16,901 nt of DNA from Litorimonas sp049647245 (GTDB taxonomy: Bacteria > Pseudomonadota > Alphaproteobacteria > Caulobacterales > Maricaulaceae): assembly GCA_049647245.1 (NCBI GenBank), contig JBARXH010000286.1, positions 1 through 16,901 of the forward strand. Reading direction: 5' to 3'. The translations under genes were made by a program, and so were the position numbers. Shown in pieces: positions 13,702 to 16,901 of this stretch. The notes beneath the pieces were generated by a model. That model did not search any database. It was given only the letters and a program-made list of their open reading frames with translations, and was not told the DNA's origin. Within the stretch, counting starts at the first letter, position 1; each line of letters starts with the position of its first letter.

Positions 13702-14394
13702 ATGTGCGGCCGCTATGTTCTCGATGCTTCGCTGAGCGAAATTGCGGCGCGCTTCAGCGCACAGGATGGCAGTGACGGGGCGTGGACGTGGCAGCCGGAC
13801 TACAACATTCCGCCGACGCGCACCGTGCCGGTCATCGCCTTCGATGGCGACAAACAGCGCAAGGTCGTGCCCATGCGCTGGGGCCTGCATCCGCACTGGA
13901 GCAAGGACAGCCCGTCGGAGTCCAAATACGGCCCGCTTTTCAACGCGCGGTCCGAGACGGCGGCGACCAAGGCGTCCTTCCGCACGCCGTGGAAGCGACG
14001 GCGCGCGCTGATCCCGGCGACGCACTGGTTCGAATGGACGGGCGAACAGGGTGGGAAGATCCCCTGGTGCATCAAGCCGGAAGAGGCCCAAGGCAAAGAG
14101 CGCATCTTCGCCTTCGCGGGATTGTGGGACCGCTGGCGCGTGGACGAGGGCGTCGACCTGCTGTCCTGCACGATCCTGACGACCGATTCCGAAGGCCCGC
14201 TGCAACAGCTCCATCACCGCATGCCGGTCCGCTTGCCGGAGGAATATTGGGATGACTGGCTCGACCCGGAGGCGAATGCCGACATGCTGATCGAGACGCG
14301 AGAGGGCGCGGACGACCTGATCTTCTGGGAGGTCGGACGCGCCGTCGGCAATGCCCGCTCCAGCGGGGCGGAGCTGATCGCGCCGGTGGCCTAG
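13702..14394 (+). CDS. SRAP-domain protein (YedK/HMCES-like, abasic-site DNA-protein crosslink)
   Basis: This 230-residue protein is typical of the SOS-response-associated peptidase family. It begins MCGRY, so Cys2 becomes the N-terminal nucleophile after Met removal. Other family residues are Asn81 in FNARSET, Glu111 in THWFEW and His171-172 in LHHRMPV. YNIPPTRTVPVI and VPMRWGLHPHW are also characteristic. YedK and human HMCES form a thiazolidine crosslink with abasic sites in single-stranded DNA and protect them. Only 21-27 bp separate it from the divergent Nudix start, and no Shine-Dalgarno sequence is visible, so leaderless translation is possible. I found no alphaproteobacterial SOS box (GTTC-N7-GTTC) in that gap. 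Confidence 0.95.
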   Translation: MCGRYVLDASLSEIAARFSAQDGSDGAWTWQPDYNIPPTRTVPVIAFDGDKQRKVVPMRWGLHPHWSKDSPSESKYGPLFNARSETAATKASFRTPWKRRRALIPATHWFEWTGEQGGKIPWCIKPEEAQGKERIFAFAGLWDRWRVDEGVDLLSCTILTTDSEGPLQQLHHRMPVRLPEEYWDDWLDPEANADMLIETREGADDLIFWEVGRAVGNARSSGAELIAPVA

Positions 14395-14414
14395 ACAGTC
14401 GCGCAAGCCTAGGT

Positions 14415-15503
14415 TCACGGATCGACCGCCTCGCGCTTGGGCGGGGTGATCTCCTCCACGGGCGCGTCGGGCGCGGTTGGATCGACGGGCGCTAGCATCT
14501 TTTCCGGTTCGGGCGCGTGGGGGAAGCGGTCCGGGAAGAGCCGCCGCATGGCGAGCGTCAGGAAATCCGCCATGCGGGCGCGGCGTAGGCCGATGGGCCG
14601 CTCCGGCCCCCGCGTCGTATCGGCCAGGGTCTGGCGTTCCATTTCGGCGTTCAGCTCCGCGCCTATGATGACCGTCATGGCCGTCAGCCAGAACCAGAGC
14701 AGCAAGACGATGACGGCGGACAGGCCGCCATAGGTCGTCTCGTAGGTCCCGAAATTGCGCACGAAGAAGGCAAAGCCCCAACTGATGGCAAGCCAGCTCA
14801 CGGTCGTGAACAGCACGCCCGGCACGACCCATCTTTTCCGTGGGGGCCGGCGCGACGGGCCGAACCGGTAGACCACGCCCGCCCCGCCCATGAAGACCGT
14901 CAGGAGCAGCAGCCAGGGCAGCGCCCCGGACAGGAGGGCCGCCGTCTCGTCCAGATGCAGGAAGGCGAGCGCCGCCGGCACGCCGATGATCACGAACAGG
15001 GCGACATAGACGAAGGCGAACAGTCCCAGCGTCATCAGGAACGCCGTCAGGTAGAAGACCGGGATGGACCGCTTTTCGTCCTCGCCGTACGCCACGTTCA
15101 TGGCGCGCAGCACCGCACGGATGCCTGCGCCCGCCGTGTAGAGCGCGAATAGCAGCGACACGAGGATGCGCAGGGACAGTTCCTCTCCGGGCGCGCTGAC
15201 GACCGATGCGATCTGGTCGCTGATGATGACCCAGGCGCTCTCCGGCATGAGCGGGCGCAGGAAATTCGCCAGCCCCTGAACGTCCGACAGGTCCGCGAAA
15301 TAGCCGTAGATCGACAGCGACGCGGAGATCAGCGGGGCCAGCGACAGCAGCGCGAAGAAGGCCACGCCCGCCGCGACGACGGGCACATTGTCCTTGTTGA
15401 TCTGCACGAAGACACGCGCCGCGATCTGGGCGTATTCCCGGGGCGTGAAGCCCATCGGGGTGGAAACGTCGCGCTGTACGAAATCGAGTGACGCGAGTTT
15501 CAC
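14415..15503 (-). CDS. YihY/virulence factor BrkB family membrane protein
   Basis: The protein has about 362 residues from GTG 15503. Family traits are six membrane helices and the motifs VAAGVAFFALLSLAPLISAS and TAGAGIRAVLRAMNVAYGED near the N-terminus. TTYGGLSAVIVLLLWFWLTA followed by IIGAELNAEMER lie near the C-terminus. A cytoplasmic Pro/Glu-rich tail (PEPEKMLAPVDPTAPDAPVE) follows. The family was once mis-assigned as RNase BN; its transport or envelope function is unresolved. The start is ambiguous: a TTG at 15554 would overlap yaaA and has no homology support, GTG 15503 gives a 13-bp gap after yaaA, and ATG 15455 gives a protein 16 residues shorter. It converges with the SRAP gene 20 bp away. 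Confidence 0.9.
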   Translation of the reverse strand: MKLASLDFVQRDVSTPMGFTPREYAQIAARVFVQINKDNVPVVAAGVAFFALLSLAPLISASLSIYGYFADLSDVQGLANFLRPLMPESAWVIISDQIASVVSAPGEELSLRILVSLLFALYTAGAGIRAVLRAMNVAYGEDEKRSIPVFYLTAFLMTLGLFAFVYVALFVIIGVPAALAFLHLDETAALLSGALPWLLLLTVFMGGAGVVYRFGPSRRPPRKRWVVPGVLFTTVSWLAISWGFAFFVRNFGTYETTYGGLSAVIVLLLWFWLTAMTVIIGAELNAEMERQTLADTTRGPERPIGLRRARMADFLTLAMRRLFPDRFPHAPEPEKMLAPVDPTAPDAPVEEITPPKREAVDP

Positions 15504-15516
15504 GGAAGAAGAGACC

Positions 15517-16302
15517 CTATTTCTTTTTCGGCGGCTGCGGTCTTTCGAACACAAGCTCTGTGTCGGACGAACGTTCGGGCGAGAGTTTGTATCCGCCCGC
15601 GTCGAATTCCTTCAGGTCCGCCGCCCGGTCGATGCGGTTCTGCACCACCCAGCGCGCGAACAGGCCGCGTCCGAACTTGGTGTAATATTGCACGGGACGG
15701 GCCTTGCCGTCCTTCTCCTCCAGGAATTTCACGCCGATGACCGGCACGTCGAAGGACTTCGGCCCGACCGCCTTGAAATATTCGTTGGAAGCGAGGTTCA
15801 GCACGACCGGATCGGCATGACCGTCCAGATCGTTCCGCAGCTGCTCGGCGATGCGCCCGCCCCAGAATTCGTAGAGGTTCGCGCCGCGTTCGTTGGGCAA
15901 GCGCGTCCCCATCTCCAGCCGGTAGGGCTGGATCTCGTCCATCGGACGCAGCAGCCCGTAGAGCCCCGACAGGATCCGAACGCGGTCCTGCGCGAAGGCC
16001 AGATCGTCATCGGACAGGCTCTTGGCCTCGAACCCCCAATAGACGTCGCCGTCGAAGGCCAGCCCGGCGGGCTTCATGCCCTCGGCGCGGCCGTCTGCGT
16101 CGAAGCGCGCGAAACGGTCCACGTTGAGCTTGGCCAGATTGTCGGACAGATGCATCAGGCGTTTCAGGTCGCCCAGGGTCTGCGTCTTCGCCGTCGCGGC
16201 GAGCGAGCGTGTCTCGTCCAGCAGGCGCGGCTGCGTGACGGGGAGGGCGCCTTGGTAGGCGTCCATGTTCAGTTTCTTGGCAGGGGAAAGCAGGGTGAGC
16301 AC
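15517..16302 (-). CDS. yaaA: Peroxide stress protein YaaA (DUF328)
   Basis: From GTG 16302 the protein has 261 residues (E. coli YaaA has 258). It starts at MLTLLSPAKKLNMD, where the family begins, with GAGGAG nine bases upstream; the frame runs on to 16407 without homology. Family motifs are MHLSDNLAKLNVDRFARF, ALAFDGDVYWG-like GLAFDGDVYWGFEA, LSGLYGLLRPMDEIQPYRLE, NLASNEYFKAV, VKFLEEKDGKARPVQYYTKF and GRGLFARWV. YaaA is an OxyR-induced DNA-binding protein in E. coli that lowers intracellular free iron during hydrogen peroxide stress. The basic tail RPQPPKKK is unremarkable. It is probably co-transcribed with the downstream BrkB-family gene. Confidence 0.95.
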   Translation of the reverse strand: MLTLLSPAKKLNMDAYQGALPVTQPRLLDETRSLAATAKTQTLGDLKRLMHLSDNLAKLNVDRFARFDADGRAEGMKPAGLAFDGDVYWGFEAKSLSDDDLAFAQDRVRILSGLYGLLRPMDEIQPYRLEMGTRLPNERGANLYEFWGGRIAEQLRNDLDGHADPVVLNLASNEYFKAVGPKSFDVPVIGVKFLEEKDGKARPVQYYTKFGRGLFARWVVQNRIDRAADLKEFDAGGYKLSPERSSDTELVFERPQPPKKK

Positions 16303-16458
16303 GGTGCGTGTCTCCTCATAACAGCGAGCCGCCTTCGGGAAACCATTTCCTGGGGGGCTTGTCCGCGTGGGTGGGGTCGGCCTCGCAAGGGCGGGCAGGG
16401 GAGTCAAGGCGCGCCGGTGTCACGGTTGGGTGAAGGGCCGTATTCTTATACTTCCTCT

Positions 16459-16494
16459 GTCATCCCGGACGCCGCACAGCGGCGATCCGAGACC
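16459..16494. repeat. REP-like palindromic element (GTCATCCCGGA...GATCCGAGACC type)
   Basis: The sequence starts GTCATCCCGGAC and ends GCGATCCGAGACC. The hairpin pairs CGGA (16466-16469) with TCCG (16486-16489), and GCCGC (16471-16475) with GCGGC (16479-16483), around an ACA loop. From general knowledge, sequences beginning GTCATCCCGG and closing with GATCC(G)GGACC are dispersed intergenic repeats in many alphaproteobacterial genomes. Confidence 0.75.
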
Positions 16495-16574
16495 TTGCAT
16501 CATGGCGTGAGGGCTGCGGCCTTGTTTCCATTCATGCTTTCTTCCTTCCGCTCAGGCCGACTTGATCGGCCTGT

Positions 16575-16660
16575 CCATCTCCTGCCGTCTCGGTGGGGCG
16601 ATAGGGTTGGGAGATGGGCTCGCCAGTCGAGCCGGCGAGAGCGGTGTGAGGGTGAGGTGT
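16575..16660. repeat. Second palindromic repeat-like block
   Basis: CCATCTCC (16575-16582) pairs with GGAGATGG (16610-16617), and CTCGCC (16619-16624) pairs with GGCGAG (16634-16639). The order GGGAGATGG, CTCGCCAGTCGAGCC, GTGAGGGTGAGG resembles a degenerate copy of the widespread proteobacterial repeat of the GGGAGAGGG-CTCG...CGAG-GGTGAGGG type. No coding features lie in it. Confidence 0.5.
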
Positions 16661-16739
16661 CGGCACGCCTGCAGGTCCTGCCGGGCATCGGGGCCACGGC
16701 CTTGTCTCTCGCGTGTCTGTCGTGCCGTGGGTGCACGAG

Positions 16740-16807
16740 GCGCGGGCTTGCCTCCGCCGAGGGCGAAGACAAAAGGATACCGATTTACGACGGGAACAAG
16801 CCCGCGC
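16740..16807. repeat. 11-bp inverted repeat enclosing 46 bases
   Basis: GCGCGGGCTTG (16740-16750) is the exact complement of CAAGCCCGCGC (16797-16807). The enclosed 46 bases include an A/T-richer segment (gaagacaaaaggataccgat) that stands out from the GC-rich surroundings. It could be a stem-loop of an RNA on either strand or a DNA element; no gene is assigned. Confidence 0.5.
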
Positions 16808-16901
16808 GTCGGGTCCGGGTGCGGTCGTCCGCAGGGCACTGCGTCCGGTCGGTCCGGACGGCGGGGAAACGGTCTCCAGGTCCGTCGCAGCGACGGCCCA
16901 G

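Larger units (their letters stand above)
16303..16901. other. Roughly 600-bp stretch without a convincing gene
   Basis: The part next to yaaA (16303-16458) contains only the presumed yaaA leader. The remainder holds two REP-like elements and an inverted repeat, listed separately. Open frames on the minus strand (16500-16772 and 16552-16839) are Pro/Arg-rich, lack a recognisable domain and cross the palindromic elements, so I treat them as chance. The sequence to the right of 16730 could belong to a structured RNA or to the edge of a feature beyond the window. Confidence 0.6.

Noticed and set aside
13681..13735. SOS (LexA) box in front of the SRAP gene
   Set aside because: The alphaproteobacterial pattern GTTC-N7-GTTC is absent; only a single GTTC occurs, inside the coding sequence.
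13684..14832. 382-codon minus-strand frame across the SRAP and BrkB-family genes
   Set aside because: It is antisense to SRAP and out of frame with the BrkB-family gene, with no domain.
16402..16407. TTGACT on the minus strand as a -35 box for yaaA
   Set aside because: No acceptable -10 hexamer lies 16-18 bp downstream of it; left unassigned.
16500..16839. Two overlapping minus-strand open frames near the right edge
   Set aside because: Pro/Arg-rich, cross palindromic repeat-like DNA, no ribosome site or domain seen; not counted as genes, although the DNA itself may be functional.
16680..16901. Possible RNase P RNA, 6S RNA or tmRNA at the right edge
   Set aside because: I looked for the conserved RNase P core segments and the tmRNA tRNA-like ends on both strands and found none; only an inverted repeat can be supported.

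Overview
The window is GC-rich, densely coded chromosomal DNA. It reads as an alphaproteobacterium, plausibly a Maricaulales/Hyphomonadaceae- or Caulobacterales-like marine lineage. The evidence is a DUF1489 protein, a TIGR02301 protein, a ClpS with a Caulobacter-like core followed closely by ClpA, a large Caulobacter-type TonB-dependent receptor and the codon bias. The lineage is an inference from gene content; there is no rRNA to confirm it. I see no tRNA, rRNA, CRISPR array, phage or transposase, and nearly all of the sequence is core-type housekeeping content.

Layout. (1) 1-2007, minus strand: a run of genes transcribed leftward, namely a cyclophilin lipoprotein, a FrnE/DsbA-like oxidoreductase, a MAPEG membrane protein and the N-terminus of PmbA/TldE, which is cut by the window edge. 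(2) 2088-2516, plus: a DUF1489 protein, convergent by 4 nt with a 906-residue TonB-dependent receptor (2521-5241, minus) whose upstream leader carries a near-perfect palindrome. (3) 5414-8155, minus: a probable operon of D-alanyl-D-alanine carboxypeptidase with a SPOR-like tail, then panC, then a glutathione S-transferase overlapping panC by ATGA. (4) 8302-11378, plus: clpS, a small 4-oxalocrotonate tautomerase and clpA, ending in a strong intrinsic terminator. (5) 11434-13680, minus: a probable operon of a Nudix hydrolase, a TIGR02301 secreted protein, two tandem META-domain lipoproteins and a 4-TM membrane protein. (6) 13702-14394, plus: an SRAP (YedK/HMCES-like) protein diverging from the Nudix gene. 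(7) 14415-16302, minus: yaaA (peroxide stress), then a YihY/BrkB-family membrane protein. (8) 16303-16901: about 600 bp without a convincing gene, holding two REP-like palindromic elements and a long-armed inverted repeat.

Themes. Protein quality control is represented by ClpS/ClpA, the cyclophilin, the DsbA-like protein and PmbA. Envelope biology is represented by the carboxypeptidase, the META lipoproteins and the TonB receptor. Oxidative, thiol and DNA-damage defence is represented by YaaA, the GST, MAPEG, Nudix and SRAP proteins. I do not see a clearly new multi-gene system. The most unusual items are the tautomerase gene lodged between clpS and clpA, the possible leaderless clpS start with nested inverted repeats upstream, the META lipoprotein duplication with its small envelope operon, the duplicated lipobox in the cyclophilin, and the structured non-coding right end.
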